64,000 nucleotides of DNA from Plumapathes pennacea. Taxonomy: Eukaryota; Cnidaria; Anthozoa; Antipatharia; Myriopathidae. The stretch lies in the NCBI GenBank assembly GCA_964036295.1, contig OZ038468.1, forward strand, positions 4,770,501 to 4,834,500, in the 5' to 3' direction. Position numbers and translations under genes: made by a program. The notes under the pieces are model-generated. The model ran no database searches, was not told where the DNA came from, and saw nothing but the letters and a program-made list of their open reading frames with translations. The number at the start of each line of letters is the position of its first letter. Within the stretch, counting starts at the first letter, position 1. This document shows positions 30,196 through 41,870 of the stretch, one piece after another.

Positions 30196-30395
30196 TGACA
30201 TTTTATTTTACCTGTTGAACTGTCTTGGGTTCAAGCAATGGCCTTAACTGCACCCTTTGATGCAAGGATGCATCAGGTTTTGAAGGGGGGAAGCAGGAAA
30301 GTTTAAGTTAAGGGATTGTTAGATTTAAGATTTAAGAAGTTCGGTGTTATAGTCCTGTTTTTTCACTTTTGTTGATGCGAGGACGCATCAGGTCC

Positions 30396-30411
30396 TTAGG
30401 GAAGGGGCAAA
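30396..30411 (+). promoter_or_regulatory. Polypurine tract
   Basis: A purine-rich run, TAGGGAAGGGGCAAA, ends directly at the 3' LTR, the expected position for the plus-strand primer. A second purine block, GAAGGGGGGAAGCAGGAAAG, lies near 30282. Confidence 0.75.
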
Positions 30412-30758
30412 TGTAATGCGCGAGCATTAGGTGCTAGCAAGTATTGAGTTGAGTTCGTTAATCGAATGTAATGCGCGAACATTAGGTGTTCACGTGTGTA
30501 AGTTTAGTCCGTTTGTTGTCCGTTAAGTGTTAGCGTATGTAGTAAAGTCCATTAAAGTGGCGACTGATAGCGAATCGGTTAGCGTGTGTCTAGTATAAAA
30601 GGGATCACAAGCCGTTGTGGTACGAGTTTTGTACGGGAGTTTGTACGAGAGTTTCGTATTAGTCATTTTGTATGAGTCGATGTACTGTAGAGAGGTTAAT
30701 ACAGTTGGACGTTGTTGAAGTTCTGTTTCCTGTGTTTGTGGACCCTGGGTACGTTACA
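30412..30758 (+). repeat. 3' LTR
   Basis: Same length and TG...CA ends as the 5' LTR, with 11 base differences counted by eye. GTCA follows as the target duplication. Confidence 0.95.
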
Positions 30759-31090
30759 GTCATAATTACGATATTGTCAATTTGAATTGAATCGCCGGCA
30801 CAAGCAAGCCAGTAATCTTCTCGACCGTTGCCTTTCAACCAAGCCCACGGGACGCGATTACTGAAGGTGAGTTCCACTTGAGTTAAGAAGAAGAATTGCA
30901 GGTGTCTGGATGGCGGGGTGATGCTGCCGCATGTTCGAAAACGGGAAGATTTTGATGTCGGACGATCGGTGGTTCGACGAGTCGAGTATGATCGAGTGGT
31001 ACATGCACTGCAGGGACGTTTGTACTTTGACGCGATAAACTGCGTTTGAGATGCTCGAAATTGAATGAGGGACGTTTGTACTTTGACGCG

Positions 31091-31607
31091 GTGTGTGTGT
31101 AACAAATTGTTAATTTCGATTTATGACGCAACAAATTAAATCGGTAATTAGATAATGTCGTGGTTTGAATTTCTGACGCTCGCGTATGATTGTTAGTCAT
31201 AATTACGATATTGTCAATTTGAATTGAATTGCCGGCACAAGCAAGCCAGAAATCTTCTCGACCGTTGCCTTTCAATCAAGCCCACGGGACGCTGCCGCAT
31301 GTTCGAAAAACGGGAAGATTTTGATGTCGGACGATCGGTGGTTCGACGAGTCGAGTATGATCGAGTGGTACATGCACTGCAGGGACGTTTGTACTTTGAC
31401 GCGGTAAACTGCGTTTGAGATACTCGAAATTGAATTCAAAAAGGAGAAAAGAAAGAAAAGAATTTCGAAAAACGGGGAGCTTTTGATGTTGATCGATCGG
31501 CAATTCACCAAGTGGTACAGTCGAGTGGTTATGTACTACAGAGAGATTTTGATGTTAGGGTTAGAAAAAAGAAATCCGATTCCCGTATTTTACGGGGGTC
31601 CCGCTAG
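31091..31607 (+). mobile_element. Family A Helitron, copy A5 (5' truncated)
   Basis: It starts within the TG-repeat and reaches an intact 3' end: hairpin CCCGTATTTTACGGG, then the terminal CTAG at 31604-31607, followed by a host T at 31608. This is the outer right edge of the array. Confidence 0.8.
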
Positions 31608-33686
31608 TAAGGAAATAATATATTTTGTCGTTACAATGACACAGTTCCTGTATGTTTATACTGTTGGCTGTCTGTGACACAGAGTTGCAGACTTGACGTC
31701 ATGTTATTGTTTACTTAGACGAGAAATACTTCAAAACTTCAGCCAAATACATTACATGAAAGTGATTTCGTATGATTTAATAGATAAAAGCCTGCTTGGT
31801 GTAAATACAATCCAATTATTCTAATAATACTAATACTGACTTTTGTTTAGGGATGACAGCAAATGGTTGAATAATAAAGAAAAATATGTCCATGGTTTCA
31901 AGTTCTTGATACGAAGTGGATTAGATACTGCTTCGTGTATTAATGAAGTTACAGCGATTCTACTGCTAATTTATTGTCACCAAAGTGTTGCCGCGTCGCA
32001 CCTGAGTCTTGTGCAATCACGTCTAATTTATGCAAACTAGATTAAATTGAAGGGACTCTGTGGCTGGTAAGAACTATTTGCCCAGACTTTTGTTTTGAAA
32101 TTCTGGCAAATCAATACACATTCTGAATCGTTAACTTAAGAGTTTTCAAGTTATCGCTTATCGCTAAATCTGGTGTTGTTTTAGTGTCCGAAATAAGTTG
32201 CAAAAAAAAAAAAAAGAAAGAAAGAAATTAGTGCCCCAGAATTCGAATTTGTCTGAAGTTGGATTGAAAATATTCTACTATTAATTACTGCAGAAAACCT
32301 TGAACTATGTAACTTTATAATTGAAAGGATTACCGACAGGTCTTGCGCAAAAATGACCTAATTTCGCTTTTTTGATAGTCAAATTTCCCACATTTTTGGC
32401 CCAATATGTTTTCTTTAAGTTTGAAGCCGTTGGAAAGCGGAATTTGGTAAAACTAAATGCAATTCGTTTAGTTCCATTCTGTAGCCTACCTATACACAAA
32501 ATATGAAGAAAATCTATTTTTTGAAGTGTGCCGGAAATCTTCGATTTTGATCGATTCTTACAGACATTCATCCTTAAGGTTGTGTTACACTGGTCGATTT
32601 GCAACTACGATTTGCAACGATACGATGTTGCACTAAAAATCGTTCAGGTGTAACACCCCATTGCGAACGATTTTTTGCGATGTTTGCAGTGCTGCAACGC
32701 GTTGCAAGTTTTTGAAAGCGATTCAAAAACTTGCAACACCGCTGCGTGAATTTGAAGCAAATCGGCGTTGCAAATCGTCGTTGCAAATCGACCAGTGTAA
32801 CACCAGCTTTAAGCTCTTTACAGCCTTTTTATGAAACAATTATCTTGTTATCGATGAAATTGCATCATATTCGGAAACTCTAGTTTAATACCACTCATTA
32901 ATAGTACTAAGGAAAATCAAATTCGAGAGAAGGTATGAAGTCAGCGGTAGTCCTTGATCTCTTGCTAATTACAGTCAAGTTTTTGCAATAGTGGCTATTA
33001 TTAAAGCTTGCTTTTTTCTCCTCAGCCAGCCGTTTATAATTGGACTTGACTGGTGGTGGAGAACGAACCAAAAACAAGCGATGGTGCATCACTACTCACA
33101 AAATAACTAAATTAGCTGGTGTCCAGTTACCAGATGTCGAAAGCAGGGTATCACTTTCGCAGTCATAAAGAAAAACATGAAATTTCTGGCGGGAAACCTG
33201 AATTGTGGGAACAAGGGGGTTGTGAGTAGGGTGTCGCTGATGTTGGATGTTAGAAAACGCAATAGCGGTGGCGACGCTTTGAGCCGTATCAGCCCACACT
33301 ATTGCATTTGACACCATTCCTTCAACTGGTGTGTTTTTTCCTGGTGAGCTTTCCCCAACAACAGCTGTGAAACAACAAGTAGAAGCTATTAAACAGTGCT
33401 TGACAGACCCTTTATTTTTCTTCCCCGCTTTCCCCCAATCTCCACGCGGCCCCATAAAATACCTGGAAATACCTGGTGCATCCGATTGTCTTTTAGGACA
33501 GGTTAAGCACTTTACAGTCTTTATCTCTGAGCGAAGCGAGGGTAATAATCACGACACTAATGCAGCATAGTCGCCTTATTTGAAGACCCTAAGCATGTTG
33601 CCATCTCGAAATTTAATGTTCGTGTGTGTGTGTGTGTGTGTGTGTGGTACGACTTTCTAGGCCAGGTGCCTAAGGCAATGACGTAG
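31608..33686. other. No gene recognised; one MITE and a GT microsatellite
   Basis: Apart from the MITE at 32577-32808 and the GT run at 33622-33646, no gene is supported. A piece near 33520-33610 (CACGACACTAATGCAGC, CCATCTCGAAATT) is a reversed fragment of the repeat shared by 16.8 and 41.7 kb. Confidence 0.45.
32577..32808. mobile_element. PIF/Harbinger-like MITE, copy 2
   Basis: It is related to 22650-22858 in the opposite orientation. Its ends are AGGTTGTGTTACACTGGTCG and CGACCAGTGTAACACCAGCT, with TTA duplicated at 32574-32576 and 32809-32811. The inverted repeats are longer and better conserved than in copy 1, and the interior is again TTGCAA-rich. Confidence 0.85.
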
Positions 33687-35413
33687 CTAGACTGGCGTTG
33701 CCAGTGAGCTCGCAGTGTGAGCTGTGTCGAGACCAGAATATACTAAAATGGAAGGGGATCATGTATCAAGTAGGGACAAGAGTGGAATTCCCAAGAGAGA
33801 CTTCCAGTTTCTCACCAGAAAAATATCATACAGTTATAGAGAACTTGGCTGTTGACACCTTGCTCAAATGAAACCTGATTAAACTATAAATTATCATTAC
33901 AACGCTCATATACTTGCTTCCCCTGCATTTTGAGAATGCGCGACATATCTTTTTATGCACAATCGATTTTTGACAGTTTGACTTTGACTCTTATTTCTAA
34001 CCAGAGGCCACAATTAATCCAGCCTTCGCTTCAATACTTTTGTGTTTTCTTTTATTAACTGAATACGTTTCTTCTATCAGGCTTTCGAGTATTCGTGTTC
34101 TGTAACAAGCAAGTTTACAGTATTATTGCGATTTTGTTCACAGTGTGTTCAGTCCTTTGTGAACTGCAAACTCAATGCTCAGGACTATTTCGGTGTATTT
34201 TTCATATCTGGTATACAATGACCATTGCGAAACAAAGGCTACATGATTGAATGAAAGAAACATTTCAACAGGCAAAGTACGATACGCGGAAGAATTTTAT
34301 GAGGCAACAGATGTCATGTACAGAGTAAAGCATAAATCACCATTGTTTTGCGGCTAAACCTCATCGTAGCTTTGGTTTCCGTTTTCGGCCTGTTATCTTC
34401 CCAGAAGTATTTTGTGCCGCCACAGAAAGTTTCGTCGGGACTAAATATTTAGCGGCGACAGAGAAATTTGCAATCTCCCAGCGGTATCCATCAAACATTT
34501 GTTTACGGCTATTCTCAAAACTTCCGCGGTGAACTTAAGAACGAATATCTTTTTATGCACAATCGATTATGACAGTTTGACTTTAACTCTTTCTAATCAG
34601 AGGCCACGATTAATCCAGCCTTCGCTTCACTACTTATGTATTTTCTTTTATTAACTCATTACGTTTCTTCTATCAGGCTTTCGAGTATTTGTGCTCTGTA
34701 ACAAATATAAAATTGAAAGCGAGGAATGTCACACGAGAGATGTTTACAATATTATTGCGGTTTTGTTCACAGTGTGTTCAGTCCATTTGTGACTGCAAAC
34801 TCAATCCTCAGAATTATTTCGGTGTATTTTTCATTTCTGGTATTCATGATTGAATGAAAGAAACACTTCAACAGGCAATGTACGATACGCAGAAGAATTT
34901 TATGAGGCAACAGATGTCATGTACAGAGTAAAGCATAAAGCGTCATTGTTTTACGGATAAAGCTCACCGTAGCTTTGGTTTCTGTTTTCGCCCTGTTATC
35001 ATCCCAAAAGTATTTCGTGTCACCACAGAAAGTTTCGTCGGGACTAAATAGTTATCGGCGACAGAGATATTAGCAATCCCCCAGCGGTATCCATTAGATA
35101 TTTGTTTACGGCTATTCTCAAAGCTTCCGCGGTAAATACGAGCCAAAATCGTTCTCGAAAATCCAGTTTATCCGTGCATATTCCACAGAGCCAAATGATG
35201 TTGAGTTTGGATGGGATGCAGTTAACTTTTACACACAAGTAACGAGCAATTCACTGGCCACATCTCGAGTTGTTTAGCGAAGTCAATTACATCATCGCTT
35301 AGCACGTGATAATATGAACCAATCATCGTGTGCTGATTCTCGACCGACAAAAAAAAAGAAAAAAAAGAAAAAAAAATTTTGTATTTTTAAGCTCGCTTGG
35401 GGCCCAGGCCCCC
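33687..35413 (-). repeat. Family B repeat, copy B1
   Basis: Read on the minus strand it ends with hairpin ACTGGCAACGCCAGT then CTAG (33687-33690), and begins near 35413 with a GC-rich palindromic block (GGGGGCCTGGGCCCC). Landmarks shared with B2 and B3 include TAGTCCCGACGAAACTTTCT, GAATTGCTCGTTACTTGTGT and GATTGGTTCATATTATCACG. It contains an internal tandem duplication (33945-34544 and 34545 to about 35145). It holds an empty AT site for the transposon in B3 (GAAGTCAATTACATC, 35279-35293). Confidence 0.8.
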
Positions 35414-36221
35414 GAAATCAAAAAAATTAGCTCGGGGAGAAAATACTAAAGAAGAAAGGCTTGTTCTGGCTGATCTGGCACAGATGAATATTGGCACCGA
35501 AGATAATAAAATCCTACCGCGTGAACAGTTCCGGAGAGTGATTGAAACGGCTTGTGTACGATCCTGTGTTTCTTGGTCAGTCTTAACTCCAGAAGTGCAA
35601 TCAAGATTTAAGCATTCCGAGCGAAGATGCGAACTGTCAGGAATGATAAGTAAATAGAAATAATAATGAAGCCCATAGAAGCGAAAAGTTATAGACGGAT
35701 CAGATTCCCAACGTATCCTAAAAATATGTAGATATTTATCCGTATTTACTGTATTAGGATGGTTATATATATGTTATTTTCATCCAAATCCACTGTGTTC
35801 TCGGGCAAATGGCCGACTGAGCCGAAATGTTACAAATAACAGTAATATAGTCCTTTTCACGTTCACGACAACAATGCTTCTTGTGTGTATCTGATGTTGA
35901 CTGGTTACAGTTTCGACTCATGTCTTGAGCCGTTTCAGTTTTATTTGGAGTTGACCTCCCCGTCCGTGTAAAAAGGAACACAGGTGGCGCGACGCGGCCA
36001 GCCGATTCGAACCAACGGAAATACGTCAGGTACGATAAGAACCTCCCACAGACGGACTTGCTAATGTGCGCCAAACAAACTTTCAAAACATCGACGTCAC
36101 TCTCGTACGGTTTTCGGAACACGGTCCGAGCTGACGAAAATTTTATTTTTGATTCGGTCCCAGTTTCCTCTCGGAAACCTGATTTTAGTCACAACCCTGA
36201 GCCAACCGGGCGGCAGTTTAC
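35414..36221. other. No gene recognised
   Basis: A plus-strand frame (about 35480-35657, DLAQMNIGTEDNKILPREQF...) has protein-like composition but no recognised domain or clear splice sites. Nothing else is supported. Confidence 0.35.
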
Positions 36222-36352
36222 GTCATCGCATATCACGTGATAATATGAACCAATCACCGTGTGCTGATTCGTAACCGAGACGAATATATGAAAACGACAC
36301 GGCCTCGAATTTAAAGCTCGTCGGGGCCACGCCCCGCGAGCAATAATTATCG
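36222..36352 (-). repeat. Family B terminal fragment
   Basis: It contains the reversed terminal segment: CACGTGATAATATGAACCAA, then AGCTCGTCGGGGCCACGCCC and CGCGAGC. Only the GC-hairpin end of the family is present. Confidence 0.65.
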
Positions 36353-36441
36353 ATTAGTGTCTCCGCCAGTGTTTTTACTGACATTCGGAAGAAGAAAAAA
36401 TTTGAACAAAGAAATAATTATACGTAACTGCGTTCACGAAA

Positions 36442-36564
36442 ATGAATTTGAAAACTGGAAAACTTGAAACAGAACGGTCTCGCAAAGCTCGTCTTCAAAA
36501 AAGAAGGGAACAGGCACGGGCAAGGCGAATCGTGAAACGATCGAACAGTGCCAAATACATCTGA
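36442..36564 (+). CDS. Helitron N-terminus-like basic peptide, fragment
   Basis: A 40-codon frame reads MNLKTGKLETERSRKARLQK then RREQARARRIVKR. Near-identical DNA is present in reverse at about 41590-41670, where it runs into a frame with RADETTPQRKRRLKQ. Motifs of the type 'xAETpxQRexRL' are familiar from the N-termini of animal Helitron proteins, so I treat this as a scrap of one. It stops at 36564. Confidence 0.35.
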   Translation: MNLKTGKLETERSRKARLQKRREQARARRIVKRSNSAKYI

Positions 36565-37641
36565 AGAAAAGACGACAAACATGTTATAATCATAAATATT
36601 ACAATTTCCTCGAATGTGATTGGTTCATAAACCCCCCGATTAATCATTAATTGGACACCTATTGTTCTGTAATCGAATACTTCTTTGTTCTGTAATCGGA
36701 CAGTTGGCTTGACCAATCATAAGCAAGAGTGAAATTTAAATGCACCAATCAGTGTTACACTGATTTTCAGTGGAAAACTCGATTGCCGGTGTGAGTTTGT
36801 GGCATCTCGAAAGGCGAATTTTGTTAATTCTTGGACAACTTAACATGCAAGGAACAGTTTGTGGTCAGTCAAAGAACGTGAACAGTCACTATGTAACGAA
36901 AGAAGACAGGAAATTTTTGCCGGTTGGGCACGTTTGTTTAGTTCACGACATCGCCAGCATGTTGTGCTATAGACACTCTGAAACTTACGGCTCGGCCAAT
37001 GTCAATGAACGTCGTTAATTCATTTCAAAATCATGGAAGAAACTTAACTTTGTTGTGATGGACTGTGATGGACAAACGCTCCTCGATAATTAAGCCGTCA
37101 AGAAATCGGTAAGTTTGTATTTCCTGTGCCGACCCGCTAAGATACAGATTTTTTCAGTCTTGAATATTTCCTTTGAATGCTTCGGAGTAAACTTTTGTTA
37201 AAAAAATAAACTAGTATTCTGAGTTTCAAAGTACCTGTTATGTTAAAAAATGTGAACCTGAAAAGTCGAAAGAAACTGTCTTTCAATTTGTGAGTTCGTG
37301 ATGGGTTTACTGATTTCTAGTGTACAGAACTTACACATTTTTTACTTTTACTTCAAAAATCCGTATTCAACTCAAATCATTGGGTAAATTAGCTTCTTCT
37401 TTCTCTCAAGTATTTTAAGTTGATATAACTGACAGCTAGATGACTACGAACAAGCGGCGTGTTTACAAACGCCGAGCCGTGTGTACGCGCGTGTTAAAAT
37501 CGATCGGCGATGAAGTACTACTTGATGCTTTGTTTTTATGTATAGTACAGGAGAAGATGCTGAAGCTATATGATCATTTCATTCTCAGAAATTGTAATAT
37601 TTATGATTAATTGGTAAGAGGACTTCGTGTCGTCCGATGTC
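36565..37641. other. No gene recognised
   Basis: AT-rich sequence without supported ORFs or repeats. Confidence 0.45.
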
Positions 37642-37728
37642 GGTCTGTAATCATACGAGTGATTACGAAATCGGACTCCCGCGAAGCGCGGTCGTCCGAT
37701 TTCGTAATCACTCGTATGATTACAGACC
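37642..37728. repeat. Perfect 35-bp-arm hairpin
   Basis: The arms 37642-37676 and 37694-37728 are exact reverse complements (GGTCTGTAATCATACGAGTG... answered by ...CACTCGTATGATTACAGACC). The 17-base loop itself contains CCGCG-AAG-CGCGG, so the structure folds almost completely. Outside the arms GTCCGAT..C and GAATCGGAC extend it imperfectly. It resembles a fold-back element. Its plus and minus translations are shadows. Confidence 0.9.
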
Positions 37729-37757
37729 GAATCGGACTCCACTCAGTCCTATTACCA

Positions 37758-38744
37758 TTATTAACCGACAGCATCATGAACGGAAGTGTGCTGAAGAAAC
37801 GGCTCCGCAAAGGGAACAGCGCTTGAAAGCAAATCGGGAGCTTCAGACGCTGTTTTGTGTTAAACTCAAATACATATTTAGAAAGGACAAGCAACAAAGG
37901 TTAGTCAGTGGAAATCGAACAATCACCGTGACAAATATATTCTGCCCGTATCTTCTAACTCGATCACTTCAATGTATTAGAATCTGTATGCTGATCATTT
38001 TCCCTCGAAGTATTGTTTTAATACGCTTCTGTCACCAGTTTCGGCTACCGTATTTGCTCAGAGCAATCGGAACTTGGAGTCTTGAATGATTTAGTCAGAT
38101 GTCTTATTTTTTCTTTCAAGACTAAAACTGTAAAAAAATGCTGTAATCTGACATGCGGTGATTGCAGTGAGAATCGTTCACAAGCCCTGTAAAGTATGAC
38201 TAGGTCTGAAGCCCATGTATAATTTGAAGTAAACCGTTCAAGTTTTGCTTTGATTCTGGGAGAAATCATGCTGTTTTGAGCGAGTTCACATACAAAACAA
38301 TTCGAGCTCATTAAATATACATGCCTGAGTCTGGAGCATGCAGTCCAGAGTAAAAACAAATCGCAGAGGAAGCCTATTTAATTGTACTGCCTATGAATTC
38401 AAAATTGGAAAATCAGTATTCCATTTTCCCGTACTACGACAGCCGACCAATTTCAAAATTTGAGTATTAAATTTTGAGAACGTGCTTGGCAGACTGTATG
38501 AATGAATTTGACGTGCCGACCGTGGGAAATACATACTTCGTCACGCAATCGACTCTTTTTTAAACGCAAAAGTATAACACACACCATTCTTTTTCTCCTT
38601 CCTTTGCGTGTAGCACTTGAATTCGAAGAAAAGATTGAGTCAACATTTCGGTAAAACAAAGGCTACTCTTTTTGGGAGTACCAAAGTATAAAAATTCACA
38701 TTAATGGCAGAGCGAGGGGTATCTGCGATTATCGTATTTCTAGT
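37758..38744 (+). repeat. Long inverted repeat, left arm
   Basis: This pairs with 40586-41565 in opposite orientation. Checkpoints include CATCATGAACGGAAGTGTGCTGA near its start, TATGCTGATCATTTTCCCTCG in the middle and TATCTGCGATTATCGTAT at the inner end. The first 90 bases encode CAEETAPQREQRLKANRELQ, a Helitron N-terminus-like motif. The arms have diverged by scattered substitutions and small gaps. Confidence 0.85.
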
Positions 38745-38777
38745 ATGATACAATTATCTTGTACTAGTGTGTTGGTT

Positions 38778-39284
38778 GTGATCGTCCGGGTTAGAGTAGT
38801 CTCCAGAAAGACTATTGTTGGTGAATGACGTTTCGACTACCTGAGCGGAAGTCATCTTCAGAGTCAAGTGAAAGTATTCGTCAGATGGCGGTTTTTATGT
38901 CTCTGGTTGTTGAAGTGATTGGTCCGTTATGTCGGCTTGTGGTTGGTCGAGTCGGCTTGGTTGTGTTTCGTTATTGGTCAGTTGATGTTCTGTTGTACTG
39001 TTGATTTGTCTATTGTTCGTTCGGTTGCGTTTGATGTCATCTATCAGTCGTTTGTAAGGTGCCGGTGATTGTTGGCATCTGTTGAGTGGTTTCCGTTCTA
39101 AGTTTGTGTACCAGCTTTCCAGTGTAAATCGTTGGTAGTAGTTGGTACTGTGGCTGATGCATTCAGCAGAGTCCCAGTTGATGTCGTGTTCAGTCTGTTG
39201 GTGGTGTTCAGAAATGTGGTTTGAGATACTGTTCACACTCCTGGGTTCAAACCATTTGCTATCTTGTACTAGCTCATAAAGCAT
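38778..39284 (-). mobile_element. Penelope-like retroelement 3' fragment
   Basis: A 129-codon minus frame (38895-39284) has SISNHISEHHQQTEHDINWD, SAECISHSTNYYQRFTLESW and RKPLNRCQQSPAPYKRLIDD. This matches my memory of the C-terminal GIY-YIG-linked region of Penelope-like elements ('H.....H.IDW.......e.....R...E...I.....LN'). Downstream, the DNA CTTCCGCTCAGGTAGTCGAAA resembles the repeat ends of such elements. No RT core is present. It lies between the two long inverted arms. Confidence 0.4.
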
Positions 39285-40585
39285 GTTATGGGAACAACAT
39301 AGAATTCCTCAATGGCTTTAATGAAAAGGCTAACAGATCGTACGATCTAAAAAATCCTTAAATATCAAAGTCCTTAGACCAAGAACTGAAGTTGGCAGAT
39401 CAACATTCAAGCATACGGCTGCATTAACTTGGAACTTTCTCCCGGATCACATTAAGGACTGACCTACCCCTATCTTCTTTTAAAGATAAACTTAGAGTAA
39501 ATGATAACATTTTAAAATCAGTAAGGTATGCTAAGGGTTCTTGCTTAAACATGAAGATGCACTATAAAAGGGCAAGCCCCGCCTCTTTAGGCGACCGCGA
39601 CCACCATTGAGGCTCACCATTTGAGTTCTATTGTTTTTACCTCTGGTAAGCGGTAAAACTCTATGCTTTCAAAAAGTAAATTTCGGAGGAAAAACTAACT
39701 TTCTTGCACAAAAAGGACCGGACAAAACGCCAACGTACGTAATGTAACGTGCAACAGGACACAAGGTTGATTTATAAAAACACAAGTTGTTTTCAATCAC
39801 TAAAACTGCATTAATTAACACTGGTTGTGGTTCAAAGCTGGATCTCACTGAGGCCTCCCATGGTGAGAAATTCCCGTAAAGGACCACTTAATGACGAACG
39901 AAGGGTGGTCGCTTACAGGAGGTTCCACTGCATTTCACACCAAACTCCATGTGCATTCACAGCGTTCACAACTCTTCCATTCATTACAAAGTTTTATTTT
40001 GGCTAGACCAAAAAGTGTACCTAAAATTCACATTGTTAGGTCATTGCAACACTGAGCTGAAAACCTGAATCACTGGTTGGAAGAGAAAATAAAGGAACTA
40101 TATGCAGTGAACTGCGCAAGGAGCTGAAATACGAGTGGTACGCAGACCCTTGGAGACCCTAAGACAGCGGGGCTTGGCCACCGGCTTGGCCTCTGATTTT
40201 CAACAGTGCAGCCTTCAGATAACGTGACCGAGGGATTCAGCTGCCAAAACACGACTGGCGGACACGTATAAGCTCGGCCCTAATTGCAAAGCTATGTTTC
40301 CGTCTTTCCTTTACTTTCTGTTGTGATCCAAATACATTCACTATAATGAATTCGTTGTTTGAGAGACACATTTCTAACTGTGACGTTACACTGACACTCT
40401 GACATCTTGGAGATTGTGTGAATTGTTCACGATTAGTTCAATTTTGTATTGATAAGTTAACACGGTTTTTAGATTACTAACATTGTATCTGCTGCGCATG
40501 TGCAGTAGACGCAAAAAAACTATGCACCAATCATCACAGTCAGCAAACAGCAGTAACCGGGCCAGAGAGTGGAATCTTATGTCTG
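39285..40585. other. No gene recognised
   Basis: Unique-looking spacer between the inverted arms. Short frames only. Confidence 0.4.
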
Positions 40586-41565
40586 ACTAGATATACGATA
40601 ATCGCAGATACCCCTTGCTCTGCCATTGATTGGACTTCTACTTTGGTACTGCTCAACAAGAGCAGCCTTTGTTTTGCCAAAATGTTGACTCAATCTTTTC
40701 TTCAAAGTCAAGTGCTATACGCAAAGGAAGGAGCAAAAGAATGGTGTGTGTTATACTTTTGCGTTGAAAAAAATTCGATTGCTTGACGAAGTACGTATTT
40801 CCCATGGTCAGCACGTCAAACTAATTCATACAGTCTGCCAAGCACGTTCTCAAAATTTAATACTAAAATTTGAAGTTGGTCGGCCGCCGTAGTACGGGAA
40901 AAAAGGAATGCTGATTTTCCATTTTTGTATTCATAGGCAGTACAATTAAATAGGCTTCCTGTGCGATTTTTTTGCTCTGGACTCCATGTCTCCAGACTCA
41001 GGCATGCATATTCAATGAGCTCGAATTGTTTTGTATGTGAACTCGCTCAAAACAGCATGATTTCTCCCAGAATCAAAGCAAAACTTGAACGGTTTACTTC
41101 AAATTATACACGGGCTTCAGACCTAGTAATACCTCACAGGGCTTGTAAACGATTCTCGCTGCAATCACCGTGCGTCAGATTACAGCATTTGTACGTTACA
41201 GTTAGTCTTGAAAGAAAAAAATAAGATATCTGACTAAATCATTCAAGACTACAAGTTCCAATTGCTCTGAGCGAATACAGTGTCGAAACTGGCGACAGAA
41301 GCGTATTAAAACAATACTTCGAGGGAAAATGATCAGCATACAGATTTTATTACATTCTTGAAGTGATCGCGTTACAAGATACGGGATAGAATATATTTGT
41401 CACCGTGATTGTTTGATTTCCACTGACTGACCTTTGTTGCTTGTCCTTTCTGAATAAGTATCTGATCAAAACGGCATCTGAAGCTCTCAATTTGTTTCAA
41501 GCGCCGTTTCCTTTGGGGAGTCGTTTCATCAGCACGCTTCTGTTCATGATGCTTTCGGTCATAAC
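40586..41565 (-). repeat. Long inverted repeat, right arm
   Basis: Reverse-oriented partner of 37758-38744. It begins at ACTAGATATACGATAATCGC and ends near TCATGATGCTTTCGGTCAT. Its outer end continues into sequence not shared by the left arm, so the pair is not simply a symmetrical transposon. Confidence 0.85.
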
Positions 41566-41870
41566 AGGATTTTCGTCTTTTGTCGAGACGGATTCCGCTT
41601 TGCCCGTGCTTGTTCCCTTCTGTTTTGAAGACGAGTTTCACGAGACTTGTGTTTCAAGTTTTTCAGTTTTCAAATGTTGCTTCGTTCAATCTTATTCAGA
41701 GTATCAGTAAAACTACAGCGGGACACGTGATCGATCCTTTGTCGTTGCTTAACGCGGATGGCCCTGGGGACGAGGTCGTACGCCAGACAGAAACACGAAC
41801 AAACTAATATCGAGATGGCGACCCGCTTGGAGTCTTCATATAGAGCAATTTTGCTGCATTAGTGGGGGAA
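41450..41870 (-). pseudogene. Helitron N-terminus-like fragment with upstream region
   Basis: Minus-strand coding pieces include LETQ.SRETRLQNRREQARA (about 41590-41670) and KRADETTPQRKRRLKQ (about 41490-41540), interrupted by stops. Upstream (41680-41870) is the repeat shared with 16.8 kb. Together they look like the promoter and first codons of a Helitron-type gene. The rest of the gene is missing. Confidence 0.4.

Larger units (their letters stand above)
24367..30758 (+). mobile_element. Ty3/gypsy LTR retrotransposon, complete structure, mutated
   Basis: Two 347-bp LTRs (24367-24713 and 30412-30758), a primer-binding site, gag, protease, RT/RNase H, integrase and a polypurine tract occur in the order typical of Ty3/gypsy. 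GTCA is duplicated at 24363-24366 and 30759-30762. Intact family A copies show a single GTCA at the same site (GTTAGTCATAATTA). By eye the LTRs differ at 11 of 347 positions. The coding region changes frame at four places and has one in-frame stop, so this copy should not be autonomous. No chromodomain is seen after the integrase. Confidence 0.95.
24209..31090 (+). mobile_element. Family A Helitron copy A4, split by the gypsy element
   Basis: It begins TCTCTATATAATAATACGC directly after the CTAG of A3. At 24366 the LTR retrotransposon interrupts it. The sequence resumes at 30763 (ATAATTACGATATTGTC) and runs to about 31090, where its 3' end is lost at the junction with A5. Confidence 0.8.

Noticed and set aside
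30004..30201. Minus-strand frames over the gypsy tail
   Set aside because: They are opposite-strand readings of the GATGATG-rich integrase tail.
33331..33570. Plus-strand ORF with MFFPGELSPTTAVKQQVEAI
   Set aside because: No domain and no splice support. It overlaps dispersed repeat fragments at its end.
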